Shown here one piece after another: positions 9,207 to 19,142 of a stretch of DNA of 64,000 nt. The stretch covers positions 144,289 to 208,288 of the forward strand of contig NZ_QTQP01000008.1 of assembly GCF_003854275.1 (NCBI RefSeq). Direction: 5' to 3'. The position numbers and the translations under genes are program-made. The stretch comes from Burkholderia sp. Bp8963. GTDB lineage: Bacteria; Pseudomonadota; Gammaproteobacteria; Burkholderiales; Burkholderiaceae. Under the pieces are notes generated by a model. The model saw only the letters and a list, made by a program, of their open reading frames with translations, was not told where the DNA came from and ran no database searches. Numbering within the stretch: position 1 is the first letter of the stretch; each line of letters begins with the position of its first letter.

Positions 9207-12200
9207 ATGAAACGCATGCTGTTCAATGCGACGCAGCAGGAGGAGCTGCGCGTCGCCATCGTCGATGGGCAAAAACTCATCGACATCGACATCGAAACCG
9301 CCGGACGCGAACAGCGCAAAGGCAATATCTACAAAGGCATCATTACCCGTATCGAGCCGTCGCTCGAAGCCTGCTTCGTCAACTACGGCGAAGACCGCCA
9401 CGGCTTCCTGCCGTTCAAGGAAGTCGCGCGCCAGTACTTCAAGGAAGGCGTCGACATGCGCTCCGCGCGCATCCAGGACGCGCTGCGCGAAGGCCAGGAG
9501 CTGATCGTCCAGGTCGAGAAGGAAGAGCGCGGCAACAAGGGCGCGGCCCTCACGACGTTCATCTCGCTCGCCGGCCGCTACCTCGTGCTGATGCCGAACA
9601 ACCCGCGCGGCGGCGGCGTGTCGCGCCGCATCGAGGGCGACGAGCGTCAGGAGCTGCGCGAAACGATGGCGCAGCTGCAGATTCCGGACGGCATGAGCAT
9701 GATCGCCCGCACCGCGGGCATCGGCCGCAGCGCCGAAGAACTGCAGTGGGACCTGAACTACCTGCTGCAGCTGTGGCGCGCGATCGAAGCCGCGTCGCAG
9801 AGCGGCCGCTCCGGCGAGCCGATGCTGATCTACCTGGAATCGAGCCTCGTGATCCGCGCGATCCGGGACTATTTCCAGCCGGACATCGGCGAAATCCTGA
9901 TCGACACGACCGAGATCCACGATCAGGCCCGTGCGTTCATGGACATCGTGATGCCGGACAACGTGTCGAAGGTGAAGCGCTACCACGACGACGTGCCCCT
10001 CTTTTCCCGCTTCCAGATCGAGCACCAGATCGAGACGGCGTACTCGCGCACGGTGCCGCTGCCGTCGGGCGGCGCGATCGTGATCGACCACACCGAGGCG
10101 CTCGTCGCGATCGACGTGAACTCGGCGCGCGCGACCAAGGGCGCGGACATCGAGGAAACGGCGACCCGCACGAACCTCGAAGCGGCCGACGAAGTCGCCC
10201 GCCAGCTGCGCCTGCGCGACCTCGGCGGCCTGATCGTGATCGATTTCATCGACATGGAGTCGGCGAAGAGCCAGCGCGAAGTCGAGCAGCGCCTGAAGGA
10301 CGCGCTCAAGCATGACCGTGCCCGCGTGCAGATGGGGAAGATCTCCCGCTTCGGCCTGATGGAACTGTCGCGCCAGCGGCTGCGCCCGGCGCTGTCGGAA
10401 GGCAGCCACGTGACCTGCCCGCGCTGCAACGGCACGGGCCACATCCGCGACACCGAATCGTCCGCGCTGCAAGTGCTGCGGATCATTCAGGAAGAGGCGA
10501 TGAAGGAAAACACCGCGGCGATCCACTGCCAGGTGCCGGTCGAGGTGACCGCCTTCCTGCTCAACGAAAAGCGTCAGGAAATCAACAAGATCGAGTCGCG
10601 CTTCAAGGTCGGTATCGTGCTGATCCCGAACAAGCACCTCGATACGCCGCACTACAAGCTCGAGCGCCTGCGTCACGACGACGCACGCCTCGACGATCCG
10701 CGCGCATCGTGGAAGATGGCCGAGGAAGCTGCCCGCGAGATGGAGTCGGAAACCGGCTACAGCAAGCGCGCCGCCGAAGTGAAGCCGAAGCAGGAAGCCG
10801 CGGTCAAGGGCATCACGCCCGAGCGCCCGGCTCCGAGCCCGGCACCGCAGCGCACCGCCGAACCCGCACCGGCACCGGCCCCGGCGCCGGCGGCTGCCGC
10901 CCCGGCAAGCAGCGGCTTCATCGGCTGGCTGAAGGGTCTGTTCGGCATGCAGCCGGCGGCACCCGCGCCAGCACCGGCCCCGGCACCCGTGCAGGAACAG
11001 GCTGCGGCCCGTCCGGCCCGCGAGCGTGGCGAAAAGACCGAGCAGCGCGGCGAACGCGGCGCCGACCGCAATCGCAACCGTCGTGGCGGCGCGCAGCAGC
11101 CGCAAGGCGGCCGCGATCAAGCCGCCGCCGGTCGTGGCCAGCCGCAGCGTGCGGAACGCGAAGGCAAGGAAGCCCGCGAACCGCGTGAAGGCCGTGAGGG
11201 GCGCGAAGGCCGTGAGGCCCGTGAAGGTCGCGAAGGTCGTGAGGCTCGTGAAGGTCGTGAGGCCCGTGAAGGCCGCGGCCAACGCGAGCCGCGCGAAGCC
11301 CGCGAGGGCCGCGAAGCTCGCGAGCCGCGCGAACAGCGCGAACCGCGTGAGCCGCGCGAGCGCGTCGAGCAGCCGGAGGCCGTCGAAGCGGCCGGCCGCG
11401 GCGAGCGCCAGGAACGCGGCGAACGTCGCGAGCGCGGTGAACGCCGCAAGCCGACCCAGCACGCAGCCACGCTCGAGACCGTGAACCGTGGTGAAAGCCA
11501 TGCGGAACCGGTAGACGAACAGGCCGCCGCCGCGCTTCCGGGCGCCGACGTGATGGCTGACGCCGAAGCCGGCGCGCGTGACGGTGAGGAACGCCGCCGC
11601 CGCCGCCGCGGCCGCCGCGGCGGTCGTCGCGAGCGCGAGGAAGACGGCACGCTCGTCGCCCACGCAGAGGAAGGCGCCGAAGGCGAAGCCGTCGCCGAGC
11701 CGGCAGACGAGCCGGTGACGCACGCGGCACCGGTCGCACAAGCCGAGCCGGCGCACACGTCCGCACCGGCAGCCGTGGCTGCTGTCGCGGCAGCTGGCGC
11801 TGTCATCGCGGAAACCGCCGCAGCGCACGCCGATCCGGTCCAGCCGGCCGCCGCCGACGAACAACCGGCAGCGGCACGCGTCGACGAAGCCCCGGCGGTC
11901 GCCGTGGCAGCGCCCGCGGTTGCAGCCCAGCCGGTCGAGACGGTCGTTTCAGCACCGGTCGCCGAGGTCGAAGCCGGCCCGGCCCCGGTCGCCGTTTCGC
12001 CGACCGACGCGTTTGAGGTACCGCAAGCCGCCGCGCCTGTCGAAGCCCCGCAACCGGCTCCTGTCGTGGAAGCCTCGCCGGCCGTCGAAGCCGCGCCGGC
12101 ACCGGCCGCCGAACCGACTCCGGTCGAACCGGCACCGGTCGCAGCCGCCGAAGCTGCACCGGCAGTCGTCGAGCAGGTGCAACCGGCCGCCACGGCGCCG

Positions 12201-12392
12201 GCTGCGGCCAGCCTCGAGTCGGTGCTCGCACAGGCCGGCCTCGTCTGGGTGAACACGGACGCCGACAAGTTCCGCGCCGCCCAGGACGCCGCCGCGCAGC
12301 TGCCGCGCCCGGTCCGCGCGCCGCGTGAACGCAAGGCGCTGCCGCCCGTCGACACGACGCCGATGCAGCAGGTGGAAACGACGCACCACTGA
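9207..12392 (+). CDS. rne: Ribonuclease E
   Basis: This is the endonuclease at the centre of mRNA decay and rRNA/tRNA processing, and the scaffold of the degradosome. The 1061-residue protein has an S1 domain (about 38-120), catalytic Asp303 and Asp346, Asn305, and the zinc-link Cys404 and Cys407 (CPRCNGTG). These positions are identical to the E. coli numbering. After residue about 520 the protein is low-complexity. It has Pro/Ala linkers, a long R-E-x repeat (about 654-718), an Arg-rich RNA-binding stretch ([15 protein letters not shown]) and an Ala/Pro/Glu-rich tail. The start [13 protein letters not shown] has a GGAG site. Confidence 0.97.
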   Translation: MKRMLFNATQQEELRVAIVDGQKLIDIDIETAGREQRKGNIYKGIITRIEPSLEACFVNYGEDRHGFLPFKEVARQYFKEGVDMRSARIQDALREGQELIVQVEKEERGNKGAALTTFISLAGRYLVLMPNNPRGGGVSRRIEGDERQELRETMAQLQIPDGMSMIARTAGIGRSAEELQWDLNYLLQLWRAIEAASQSGRSGEPMLIYLESSLVIRAIRDYFQPDIGEILIDTTEIHDQARAFMDIVMPDNVSKVKRYHDDVPLFSRFQIEHQIETAYSRTVPLPSGGAIVIDHTEALVAIDVNSARATKGADIEETATRTNLEAADEVARQLRLRDLGGLIVIDFIDMESAKSQREVEQRLKDALKHDRARVQMGKISRFGLMELSRQRLRPALSEGSHVTCPRCNGTGHIRDTESSALQVLRIIQEEAMKENTAAIHCQVPVEVTAFLLNEKRQEINKIESRFKVGIVLIPNKHLDTPHYKLERLRHDDARLDDPRASWKMAEEAAREMESETGYSKRAAEVKPKQEAAVKGITPERPAPSPAPQRTAEPAPAPAPAPAAAAPASSGFIGWLKGLFGMQPAAPAPAPAPAPVQEQAAARPARERGEKTEQRGERGADRNRNRRGGAQQPQGGRDQAAAGRGQPQRAEREGKEAREPREGREGREGREAREGREGREAREGREAREGRGQREPREAREGREAREPREQREPREPRERVEQPEAVEAAGRGERQERGERRERGERRKPTQHAATLETVNRGESHAEPVDEQAAAALPGADVMADAEAGARDGEERRRRRRGRRGGRREREEDGTLVAHAEEGAEGEAVAEPADEPVTHAAPVAQAEPAHTSAPAAVAAVAAAGAVIAETAAAHADPVQPAAADEQPAAARVDEAPAVAVAAPAVAAQPVETVVSAPVAEVEAGPAPVAVSPTDAFEVPQAAAPVEAPQPAPVVEASPAVEAAPAPAAEPTPVEPAPVAAAEAAPAVVEQVQPAATAPAAASLESVLAQAGLVWVNTDADKFRAAQDAAAQLPRPVRAPRERKALPPVDTTPMQQVETTHH
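11166..11360 (+). repeat. R-E-x codon-repeat tract inside rne
   Basis: A run of degenerate 9-base units codes for tandem Arg-Glu-x tripeptides ([13 protein letters not shown] and variants) in the non-catalytic half of RNase E. Copies differ mostly at third codon positions (CGT/CGC, GAA/GAG, GGC/GGT), which suggests selection for the charged protein pattern. Such tracts can change in copy number between strains. Confidence 0.75.
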
Positions 12393-12409
12393 TCGCGTCC
12401 GCCGCCACG

Positions 12410-12447
12410 AAAAAGCCCGCTTTGGAGCCCGCTCCGGCGGGCTTTTT
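12410..12447 (+). terminator. Terminator of rne
   Basis: AAAAAGCCCGC (12410-12420) pairs perfectly with GCGGGCTTTTT (12437-12447) around a 16-base loop. The right arm ends in a T run. It lies 18 bases after the rne stop and before moaA. Confidence 0.85.
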
Positions 12448-12531
12448 CACGTCCGCGCTGCGGGTTTTCGCCCCGGGCCCGGGGCTGACGCTTGCAGCTA
12501 GAATAGAGGTCTGGCTCGCACTTCTTTCAAC

Positions 12532-13644
12532 ATGTCCCGACGCATCATCCCCCTCGCCGACGTCAGCGGCATGCCGGACATCTCCGGCGCCGCGCATACC
12601 CCTGACGGCCTGTTGCACGACACGCTCGCGCGGCCGCTGCGCGATCTGCGCATCTCGGTGACGGATCGCTGCAATTTCCGCTGCGTGTACTGCATGCCGC
12701 GCGCGGTCTTCGACAAGGACTATCCGTTCCTCCCGCACAGCGCGCTGCTGACGCTCGAGGAAATCGAGCGGGTCGCGCGGCTGTTCGTCGCACACGGCGT
12801 CGAGAAGATCCGGATCACCGGCGGCGAGCCGCTGCTGCGCAAGAACCTCGAATTCCTGATCGAGCGCCTCGCGCGCCTGACGACACACGCCGGCCGCCCG
12901 CTCGACCTCACGCTGACGACCAACGGCTCGCTGCTCGCTCGCAAGGCGCGCGCGCTGAAGGACGCCGGCCTCACACGCGTGACGGTCAGCCTCGACGCGC
13001 TCGACGATGCGCTGTTCAAGCGCATGAACGACGCCGATTTCGCGAGCGCCGACGTGCTCGACGGCATCTTCGCCGCGCAGGCCGTCGGCCTCGAGCCGAT
13101 CAAGGTCAACATGGTCGTGAAGCGCGGCACGAACGACAGCGAGATCCTGCCGATGGCGGCGCGCTTCCGCGGCACGGGCGTCGTCCTGCGTTTCATCGAA
13201 TACATGGACGTCGGCACGTCGAACGGCTGGAACATGACCGAAGTGCTGCCATCCGCCGACGTCGTCGCGCGCATCGCCGAACATTTCCCGCTCGTCCCGC
13301 TCGAGGCCCACACGGCGGCCGAGACCGCGCAGCGCTGGGGCTATGCGGACGGTAGCGGCGAGATCGGCGTGATTTCCAGCGTCACGCAGGCATTTTGCGG
13401 CGAGTGCACGCGGGCGCGGCTGTCGACCGAGGGCAAGCTGTACCTGTGCCTGTTCGCATCGACCGGCCACGACCTGCGCGCGCTGGTACGCGGCGGCGCG
13501 AGCGATGCCGAGATCGCGACCGCGATCGCGCGGATCTGGCAGGCCCGCACCGACCGCTATTCGCAGCTGCGCGGCAGCGCGACGCCCGATGCAGCCCCCG
13601 AAGGCGCCGGTAAGCGCGTCGAGATGTCGTACATCGGCGGCTAA
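12532..13644 (+). CDS. moaA: GTP 3',8-cyclase MoaA
   Basis: This radical SAM enzyme makes the first step of molybdenum cofactor synthesis, from GTP to 3',8-cyclo-GTP. Cys47, Cys51 and Cys54 ([11 protein letters not shown]) bind the SAM cluster. Cys289, Cys292 and Cys306 bind the second C-terminal 4Fe-4S cluster. The C-terminal double glycine (SYIGG) needed for activity is present. The length is 370 residues. It heads a moaA-mobA-moeA operon, while mog lies 36 kb away in the same window. Confidence 0.96.
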   Translation: MSRRIIPLADVSGMPDISGAAHTPDGLLHDTLARPLRDLRISVTDRCNFRCVYCMPRAVFDKDYPFLPHSALLTLEEIERVARLFVAHGVEKIRITGGEPLLRKNLEFLIERLARLTTHAGRPLDLTLTTNGSLLARKARALKDAGLTRVTVSLDALDDALFKRMNDADFASADVLDGIFAAQAVGLEPIKVNMVVKRGTNDSEILPMAARFRGTGVVLRFIEYMDVGTSNGWNMTEVLPSADVVARIAEHFPLVPLEAHTAAETAQRWGYADGSGEIGVISSVTQAFCGECTRARLSTEGKLYLCLFASTGHDLRALVRGGASDAEIATAIARIWQARTDRYSQLRGSATPDAAPEGAGKRVEMSYIGG

Positions 13645-13656
13645 GCCCGACGCGCA

Positions 13657-14274
13657 ATGCCCGCTCCCACCTCCCCGTCGATTGCCGGCCTGCTGCTTGC
13701 GGGCGGTCGCGCGACGCGCATGGACGGCGCCGACAAGGGCCTGCAGGTGCTCGACGGCACGCCGCTCGCGCTCCACGTGCTGCGCCGGCTCGCGCCGCAG
13801 GTCGACGAGACGCTGATCAGCGCGAACCGCCACCTGGACCGCTATGTGGAACTCGGCGCGCCGTTCGGCGCACGGGTGGTGGCGGACGCGACACGCGACT
13901 TCCCCGGCCCGCTCGCGGGCCTGCTCGCCGGCATGCGCGCCGCACGCGCGCCGCTCGTCGTCTGCGCCCCCTGCGATTCGCCGTTCCTGCCCGACGATCT
14001 CGTCGCGCAGCTGCATGCAGCGCTCGTCGAGCAGCAAGCGGACATCGCGATGGCCGTCACCGTCGACTCGCAGCAGGAACGCTCGCCCCAGCCGACCTTC
14101 GCGCTGCTGCGCACCGCGCTCGCCGACGATCTCGCGGCACGGCTCGACGCCGGCGACCGCAAGGTCCGTGCGTGGTACGCACGCCACAAGACGGTCGAAG
14201 TCGAGTTTCATGACGAGCGTGCGTTTTACAATGCCAACTCCTGGCAGGAACTCGCCGCGCTCGCCCGTCGCTGA
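13657..14274 (+). CDS. mobA: Molybdenum cofactor guanylyltransferase MobA
   Basis: MobA joins GMP to molybdopterin to form the guanine dinucleotide cofactor used by DMSO-reductase-type enzymes. LLLAGGRATRMDGADKGLQ is the nucleotide-binding signature with the catalytic-site Lys. CAPCDSPFLPDDL and YNANSWQELA are further MobA motifs. The length is 205 residues. It starts 12 bases after the moaA stop. Confidence 0.94.
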   Translation: MPAPTSPSIAGLLLAGGRATRMDGADKGLQVLDGTPLALHVLRRLAPQVDETLISANRHLDRYVELGAPFGARVVADATRDFPGPLAGLLAGMRAARAPLVVCAPCDSPFLPDDLVAQLHAALVEQQADIAMAVTVDSQQERSPQPTFALLRTALADDLAARLDAGDRKVRAWYARHKTVEVEFHDERAFYNANSWQELAALARR

Positions 14275-14398
14275 CGGCACCGGCCCTGTTCCCGCGCGCC
14301 ACCTGCCGCACGCGACCCCGCGCTGATGCGCCACCCTCGCCCTGCCGGCCACGAACCCCGGCCACAAACCCGATAAGCCTCGCGGCGCAGTCCGACTC

Positions 14399-15697
14399 AT
14401 GACCACGCATTCCTCGCCTGCTTCCCGACCCGCCGCCGACGATCCTGCGCCGTTGTCGCTCGCCGACGCGCAAGCGCTCGCGTGCGGTTGCGCGGCACCG
14501 GTCGACACATGCGACACGGTGTCGCTGCGCGACGCGCTCGACCGCGTGCTTGCGGCCGACGTCGTTGCGCCGTTCGACATCCCCGCGTACGACAACTCGG
14601 CGATGGACGGTTACGCGTTCAATGGCGATGAATGCGCGCACGCGTCGCCCGACGGCGAAGTGACGCTCGCGATCGCAGGCGCGGCGTTTGCGGGCCGGCC
14701 GTTCGACGGCGCGGTGCCCGCACGCGCCTGCATCCGCATCATGACGGGCGCGCCGCTGCCTGCCGGGTGCGACACGGTGATTCCGCAGGAGCGCGTGACC
14801 GTGCAGGACGGCGCGATGCGTTTCGCCGCGCACGACATCTCGCGCGGCGCGAACTGCCGCAAGGCCGGCGAGGATCTCGCCGTTGGCGCGTGCGCGCTCG
14901 CGGCGGGCCGGATCCTGCGCCCGGCGGACCTCGGGCTGCTCGCGTCGTTCGGCATCGCCGACGTCACGGTGCGCCGCCGCCTGCGCGTTGCCGTGTTCTC
15001 GACCGGCGACGAACTGCGTATGCCTGGCGCGCCGCTCGACCGCGGCACGCTGTACGACAGCAATCGCGGCATGCTGGTCGCGATGCTCGAACGCCTGAAT
15101 GTCGAACCGGTCGATCTCGGCATCGTCCGCGACGATCCGGCTGCGCTCGAAGCAGCGTTGCGCGACGCGGTCGCCGCGCAGGTCGATGCGGTGATCACGT
15201 CGGGCGGTGTATCGGTCGGCGAGGCCGATTTCACGCGCGACGTGATGGCGCGGCTCGGCGACGTCACGTTCGCGAGCCTCGCGCTCAGGCCCGGACGGCC
15301 GCTTGCCTGCGGCACGCTGGCGCCGCCGTCCGCTGGCAGCCGTGGCGCGCTGTTCTTCGGCCTGCCCGGCAATCCGGTCGCGTCCGCGGTGACGTTCCAT
15401 GCGATCGTGCGTCCCGCACTGCTCGCGATGGCCGGCGCGCACACGCCGCCGCCCGCGCTGTATCGCGCGTTCAGCACGCAGCCGCTGAAAAAACGTCCCG
15501 GCCGCGCCGAATACCTGCGCGGGATCGCGACGCGCGCCGCCGACGGCAGCTGGCACGTCACGCCGGCCGGCTCGCAGAGTTCCGCGTCGCTGAGCGGGCT
15601 CGCCGCCGCCAACTGCTTCATCGTCCTGGGCCACGACACGGGTGCGGTCGACGCCGGTGCACCGGTCGACATTTTGCCGTTCGACGGCCAGATCTGA
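14399..15697 (+). CDS. moeA: Molybdopterin molybdenumtransferase MoeA
   Basis: MoeA inserts molybdate into adenylylated molybdopterin. The 432-residue protein has the MoeA domains in order: an N-terminal domain with DIPAYDNSAMDGYA, a central FSTGDEL..YDSN region of the MoaB/Mog fold with TSGGVSVGEADF, then the C-terminal barrel (LPGNPVASAVTF). It follows mobA by 124 bp, in which nothing was recognised. It works with Mog (49756-50373), which supplies the adenylylated substrate. Confidence 0.95.
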   Translation: MTTHSSPASRPAADDPAPLSLADAQALACGCAAPVDTCDTVSLRDALDRVLAADVVAPFDIPAYDNSAMDGYAFNGDECAHASPDGEVTLAIAGAAFAGRPFDGAVPARACIRIMTGAPLPAGCDTVIPQERVTVQDGAMRFAAHDISRGANCRKAGEDLAVGACALAAGRILRPADLGLLASFGIADVTVRRRLRVAVFSTGDELRMPGAPLDRGTLYDSNRGMLVAMLERLNVEPVDLGIVRDDPAALEAALRDAVAAQVDAVITSGGVSVGEADFTRDVMARLGDVTFASLALRPGRPLACGTLAPPSAGSRGALFFGLPGNPVASAVTFHAIVRPALLAMAGAHTPPPALYRAFSTQPLKKRPGRAEYLRGIATRAADGSWHVTPAGSQSSASLSGLAAANCFIVLGHDTGAVDAGAPVDILPFDGQI

Positions 15698-15736
15698 ATT
15701 TCACTATTGGTAAATCTCTACGGGGGCAATCCGCAC

Positions 15737-16012
15737 ATGAAAAAACAAATTTCGTCGATCGCCGCGGGACAGACCGCCAAGGCGCTGATCCTCGTGTACC
15801 TGACGTTCAGCGTGCCGATCGTGCTGCTCGGCATCCTCGTCGCGTACATCCGCTACGGGATGGTCGAGCTGAGCACGATCCTGAGCGCGCTGCTGCTGAA
15901 CGCGATCATCGGTTTCGTGCTGCTGTGGATCGCCTGCCACGCGTACAACTGGGTCGCATCGCGCTTCGGCGGCATCGAGATCGTGCTGTCCGACCCGCCG
16001 GAGGAAGCATGA
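15737..16012 (+). CDS. Small two-helix membrane protein, unknown function
   Basis: The family is not recognised. The 91-residue product starts MKKQISSIAAGQTAKALILV and has two strong transmembrane helices at about 15-38 and 45-68, then an amphipathic tail ending SDPPEEA. The start at 15737 is preferred to 15707 because a GGGGG stretch lies a suitable distance upstream. It is 39 bp after moeA and overlaps the GNAT gene by four bases (ATGA), so it is part of the same transcript. No link to molybdenum is shown by the sequence. Confidence 0.7.
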   Translation: MKKQISSIAAGQTAKALILVYLTFSVPIVLLGILVAYIRYGMVELSTILSALLLNAIIGFVLLWIACHAYNWVASRFGGIEIVLSDPPEEA

Positions 16013-16500
16013 GCGGCACGCCGCTGATCCGCGCGGCCGAAGCCCGCGACGTCGGCCCGATCCTCGCGCTGATGCGCGAACTGGCCGAATTCGAGAAGCT
16101 CACGCACCTGTTCGTCGCGACCGACGACGATCTCGCCGATGCGCTGTTCAGCCCGCGCCCGGCCGCAGAGGCGCTCGTCGCCGAACGCGACGGCGCGCTC
16201 GTCGGCTACGCGCTGTTCTTCCACAACTATTCGACGTTTCTCGGCCGCCGCGGCCTGTATCTCGAGGATCTCTACGTGCAGCCGGCGCAGCGCGGCACGG
16301 GCCTCGGCACCGCGATGCTCCGGCGGCTCGCGGCACTCGCCGTCGAGCGCCGCTGTGGACGCTTCGAATGGTCGGTGCTCGACTGGAACCAGCCGGCGAT
16401 CGACTTCTACGAAAAGATGGGCGCGACCGTGCTGCCGGACTGGCGCATCGTACGCGTGACCGGCGACGCGCTGGACGCGCTCGCCAAGGCCATCCAGTAA
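16009..16500 (+). CDS. GNAT family N-acetyltransferase
   Basis: The product is a 163-residue acetyltransferase. The GNAT core is clear: IRAAEARDVGPILALMREL at the start, YLEDLYVQPAQRGTGLGTAML as motif A for acetyl-CoA (Q-R-G-x-G-x-G), and FEWSVLDWNQPAIDFYEKMGA as motif B. The pattern resembles the diamine/spermidine acetyltransferase group (SAT1-like: EFEKL, LEDLYV, DWN, FYEKMGA). The substrate is inferred, not shown. It is co-translated with the upstream membrane protein. Confidence 0.87.
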   Translation: MSGTPLIRAAEARDVGPILALMRELAEFEKLTHLFVATDDDLADALFSPRPAAEALVAERDGALVGYALFFHNYSTFLGRRGLYLEDLYVQPAQRGTGLGTAMLRRLAALAVERRCGRFEWSVLDWNQPAIDFYEKMGATVLPDWRIVRVTGDALDALAKAIQ

Positions 16501-16529
16501 TCGCGGCAGCATGCACGCTGCCGGGAAAC

Positions 16530-16558
16530 GAAAACGGGCGCGATCAGCGCCCGTTTTC
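16530..16558. terminator. Bidirectional terminator
   Basis: GAAAACGGGCGC (16530-16541) and GCGCCCGTTTTC (16547-16558) form a perfect 12-bp stem with a 5-base loop, with A and T runs on the two sides. It separates the convergent GNAT and rmuC genes. Confidence 0.85.
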
Positions 16559-16589
16559 ATTGCAGCCCGCCCTGCACCGGGAATGCCGG

Positions 16590-18077
16590 TCAGGCTTCGT
16601 CGGCTTCGGCGCTGTCTGCGGCGTCTGCACCGTCCGCGCCCAGCAGACCGGCCGCCGTGTCGCCCGGCAGCGCCTCGACCTGCTTGAGTTTGCGGTTCAT
16701 CACGCGCGTGCGTTGTTCGGCGGCCTCGATCGAACGCGTGACCGTCTCCAGTTGCGACTTCGTGCGCGCGAGCACGTCGCCGAACTTGCCGAATTCCGTC
16801 TTTACCGCCCCGAGCACCTGCCAGACCTCGCTCGAGCGCTTCTCGATCGCCAGCGTGCGGAAACCCATCTGCAGGCTGTTCAGCAGCGCGGTGAGCGTCG
16901 TCGGCCCCGCCACCGTCACGCGGTAGTCGCGCTGCAGCAGGTCGGTCAGGCCCGGGCGGCGCAGGATCTCCGCATATAGCCCCTCGGTCGGCAGGAACAG
17001 CAGCGCAAAATCGGTCGTATGCGGCGGCGCCACGTACTTCTCGGCGATCGTGCGCGCTTCCGCCCGCACGCGCGCCTCGAGCGCGCGCGCCGCCTCTTCG
17101 ACCGCCACTGCGTCGGCACGCTCCTGCGCGTCGATCAGCCGCTCGTAATCCTCGCGCGGAAATTTCGCGTCGATCGGCAGCCAGACCGGCGGCGTGTCGC
17201 GCATGCCGGCTTCGCGTCCCGGCAGGCGGATCGCGAACTCGACGCGCTCGCTGCTCTTCGGCACCGTCGCAACGTTCTTCGCGTACTGGTCGGGCGTCAG
17301 CATCTGCTCGAGCAACGCCTCGAGCTGGACCTCACCCCAGGTGCCGCGCGTCTTCACGTTGGTCAGCACTTTCTTCAGATCGCCGACCCCCGCCGCGAGC
17401 GTCTGCATCTCGCCGAGCCCGCGATGCACCTGCTCGAGCCGGTCGGACACCAGCTTGAACGACTCGCCGAGCCGCTGCTCGAGCGTCGCATGCAGCTTCT
17501 CGTCGACGGTGCGCCGCATCTCCTCGAGCTTCGCCGCGTTGTTCGTCTCGATTTCCTTCAGGCGCTGCTCGAGCGTCGCGCGCACCTCGCCGATACGGCG
17601 ATCGTTCGCCTCGGTGAGCTGCGTGAGCTGCCGGTTCAGCGTGTCGCCGAACATCCGCAGCGCCGCGCTCTGCTCTTCGCGCGCCTGCTGCGCCTGACGC
17701 TGCAGGCTTTCGCGCATCGCGTCGAACTGCTGCGCGTTGCCCGCGACGAGCTTCGCAAGCTGCTGCGCAAAACCGTCGATCTGGTTGTTCTGCACGGTCG
17801 CGACACTCGCGAGTTGCGCCGCGAGCGTCTGCTGCAACTGCGCGAAACTGCCCGCCATTTCGGTGCGCGAGCCGCGCGAACCCTCGACGATCTCGCCGCG
17901 CAGCTCGCGTTCGAGCCGCTCGAGCGCGCGCGCATGTTCGTGCGCGACGTCGTCGATCTGCTCGCCGAGCAGCGCCGTGTCGTCGTGGCGGCCACCGCCG
18001 CGCACGATCGCAACGATCGCCACCACCAGCGCGACGGCCAGCACGACGACCGCCGCCAGCAACAACGCCATCGTCAT
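16590..18077 (-). CDS. rmuC: RmuC-family DNA recombination protein
   Basis: RmuC limits inverted-repeat recombination in E. coli and carries a nuclease-like domain. The 495-residue protein has an N-terminal membrane helix (MALLLAAVVVLAVALVVAIVAIV), a long coiled coil (about 40-215), and the RmuC core with KTRGTWGEVQLEALLEQ, LPIDAKFPREDYERL and FLPTEGLYAEIL. It starts within the stop of the dehydrogenase gene, which follows it on the opposite-read map (ATGA overlap), so the two are co-translated. Confidence 0.94.
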   Translation of the reverse strand: MTMALLLAAVVVLAVALVVAIVAIVRGGGRHDDTALLGEQIDDVAHEHARALERLERELRGEIVEGSRGSRTEMAGSFAQLQQTLAAQLASVATVQNNQIDGFAQQLAKLVAGNAQQFDAMRESLQRQAQQAREEQSAALRMFGDTLNRQLTQLTEANDRRIGEVRATLEQRLKEIETNNAAKLEEMRRTVDEKLHATLEQRLGESFKLVSDRLEQVHRGLGEMQTLAAGVGDLKKVLTNVKTRGTWGEVQLEALLEQMLTPDQYAKNVATVPKSSERVEFAIRLPGREAGMRDTPPVWLPIDAKFPREDYERLIDAQERADAVAVEEAARALEARVRAEARTIAEKYVAPPHTTDFALLFLPTEGLYAEILRRPGLTDLLQRDYRVTVAGPTTLTALLNSLQMGFRTLAIEKRSSEVWQVLGAVKTEFGKFGDVLARTKSQLETVTRSIEAAEQRTRVMNRKLKQVEALPGDTAAGLLGADGADAADSAEADEA

Positions 18078-19063
18078 GCGCGCGCCTTCCCGATCACGTC
18101 GGGGTTGATCGGATTCGGCGGACGCCCCGCGCGCGGGCCCTCGCCGAGCGCGGCGATCAGGTTGTCGGCGGCGAGATCCGCCATCGCGCGGCGCGTCTTC
18201 TCGGTCGCGCTCGCGATATGCGGCGTCAACACGACGTTCGGCACTTCGAGCAGTGCCGGATGCACGCTCGGCTCGCCCTCGAACACGTCGAGGCCCGCCG
18301 CCGCAATCTTCCGGTCGCGCAACGCGGCGGCCAGCGCCGCATCGTCGACGATCCCGCCGCGCGCGATGTTGGTCAGCGTCGCGGTGGGCTTCATCAGCGC
18401 AAGCTCGGCCGCGCCGATCGTGTGGTGGTTTTCCTTCGTGTACGGCAGCACCAGCACGACGTGGTCGGCACGCGCCAGCAGCGCCTCCTTCGATACGTAT
18501 TCGGCATTCAGCTCCGCCTCGATCTCCGCCGCGACGCGCGACCGGTTGTGATAGATCACCTGCATGCCGAAGCCCTTCGCGCGGCGCGCGAGCGCCTGCC
18601 CGATGCGGCCCATCCCGATGACGCCCAGCGTCGAACCGTAGATGTCGCTGCCGAGGAAGCCGTCATACGCCCACTTCTGCCAGTGGCCGGCACGCAGCCA
18701 GTGCTCGGATTCGGCGATGCGCCGCGCGGCCGCCATCATCAGCGCCCAGCCGAAATCGGCGGTGGATTCGTTCAGTACGTCGGGCGTGTTGGTGCCGAGC
18801 ACGTTCGCCGCATTGAACGCGGCCATGTCGAAGTTGTTGTAGCCGACCGCCATATTCGACACGACGCGCAGGCGCGGCGCCGCCGCGAGTTCGGCCGCGC
18901 CGACCGGATCGCCCGCCGTCAGCGCGCCGTCCTTGTCGGCCAGGCGCGCGGCGAGCACGTCGGGCGCGAGCGCGTCACCATTGTTCCAGTCGACTTCGAA
19001 ATACTGCTCGAGCCGTTCGATCACGTCCGGGAAGATCGGACGCGCGACCAGGATCTTCTGCAT
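18074..19063 (-). CDS. D-2-hydroxyacid dehydrogenase, glyoxylate/hydroxypyruvate reductase-like
   Basis: The product is a 329-residue NAD(P)-dependent 2-hydroxyacid dehydrogenase. VIGMGRIGQALARRAKGFG is the dinucleotide-binding loop, followed by HNRSR, which suggests NADPH preference. The catalytic Arg (NIARGGIVDD), Glu (DVFEGEPSVHP) and His (LTPHIASAT) are present. It resembles GhrB/GyaR glyoxylate reductases. The start at 19063 has GGAG six bases upstream. An alternative ATG six bases earlier lacks spacing. It overlaps rmuC by four bases. Confidence 0.88.
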   Translation of the reverse strand: MQKILVARPIFPDVIERLEQYFEVDWNNGDALAPDVLAARLADKDGALTAGDPVGAAELAAAPRLRVVSNMAVGYNNFDMAAFNAANVLGTNTPDVLNESTADFGWALMMAAARRIAESEHWLRAGHWQKWAYDGFLGSDIYGSTLGVIGMGRIGQALARRAKGFGMQVIYHNRSRVAAEIEAELNAEYVSKEALLARADHVVLVLPYTKENHHTIGAAELALMKPTATLTNIARGGIVDDAALAAALRDRKIAAAGLDVFEGEPSVHPALLEVPNVVLTPHIASATEKTRRAMADLAADNLIAALGEGPRAGRPPNPINPDVIGKARA

Positions 19064-19142
19064 CGCCATCTCCGCATGTCGCCGGCAGCTCGTCGCGTAC
19101 ATCGCGCGACGAACTGCCCGCTCATTGTTGAAAACCGTCAGC

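Noticed and set aside
8979..11864. A 961-codon open frame on the minus strand opposite rne
   Set aside because: It is a mirror of the high-GC rne coding frame. It has no ribosome-binding site and its product is made of Arg/Ala/Leu/Asp noise with no motif.
11803..14595. A 930-codon open frame on the minus strand across the rne end, moaA and mobA
   Set aside because: It runs through a terminator and opposite three well-supported genes, and has no family features.
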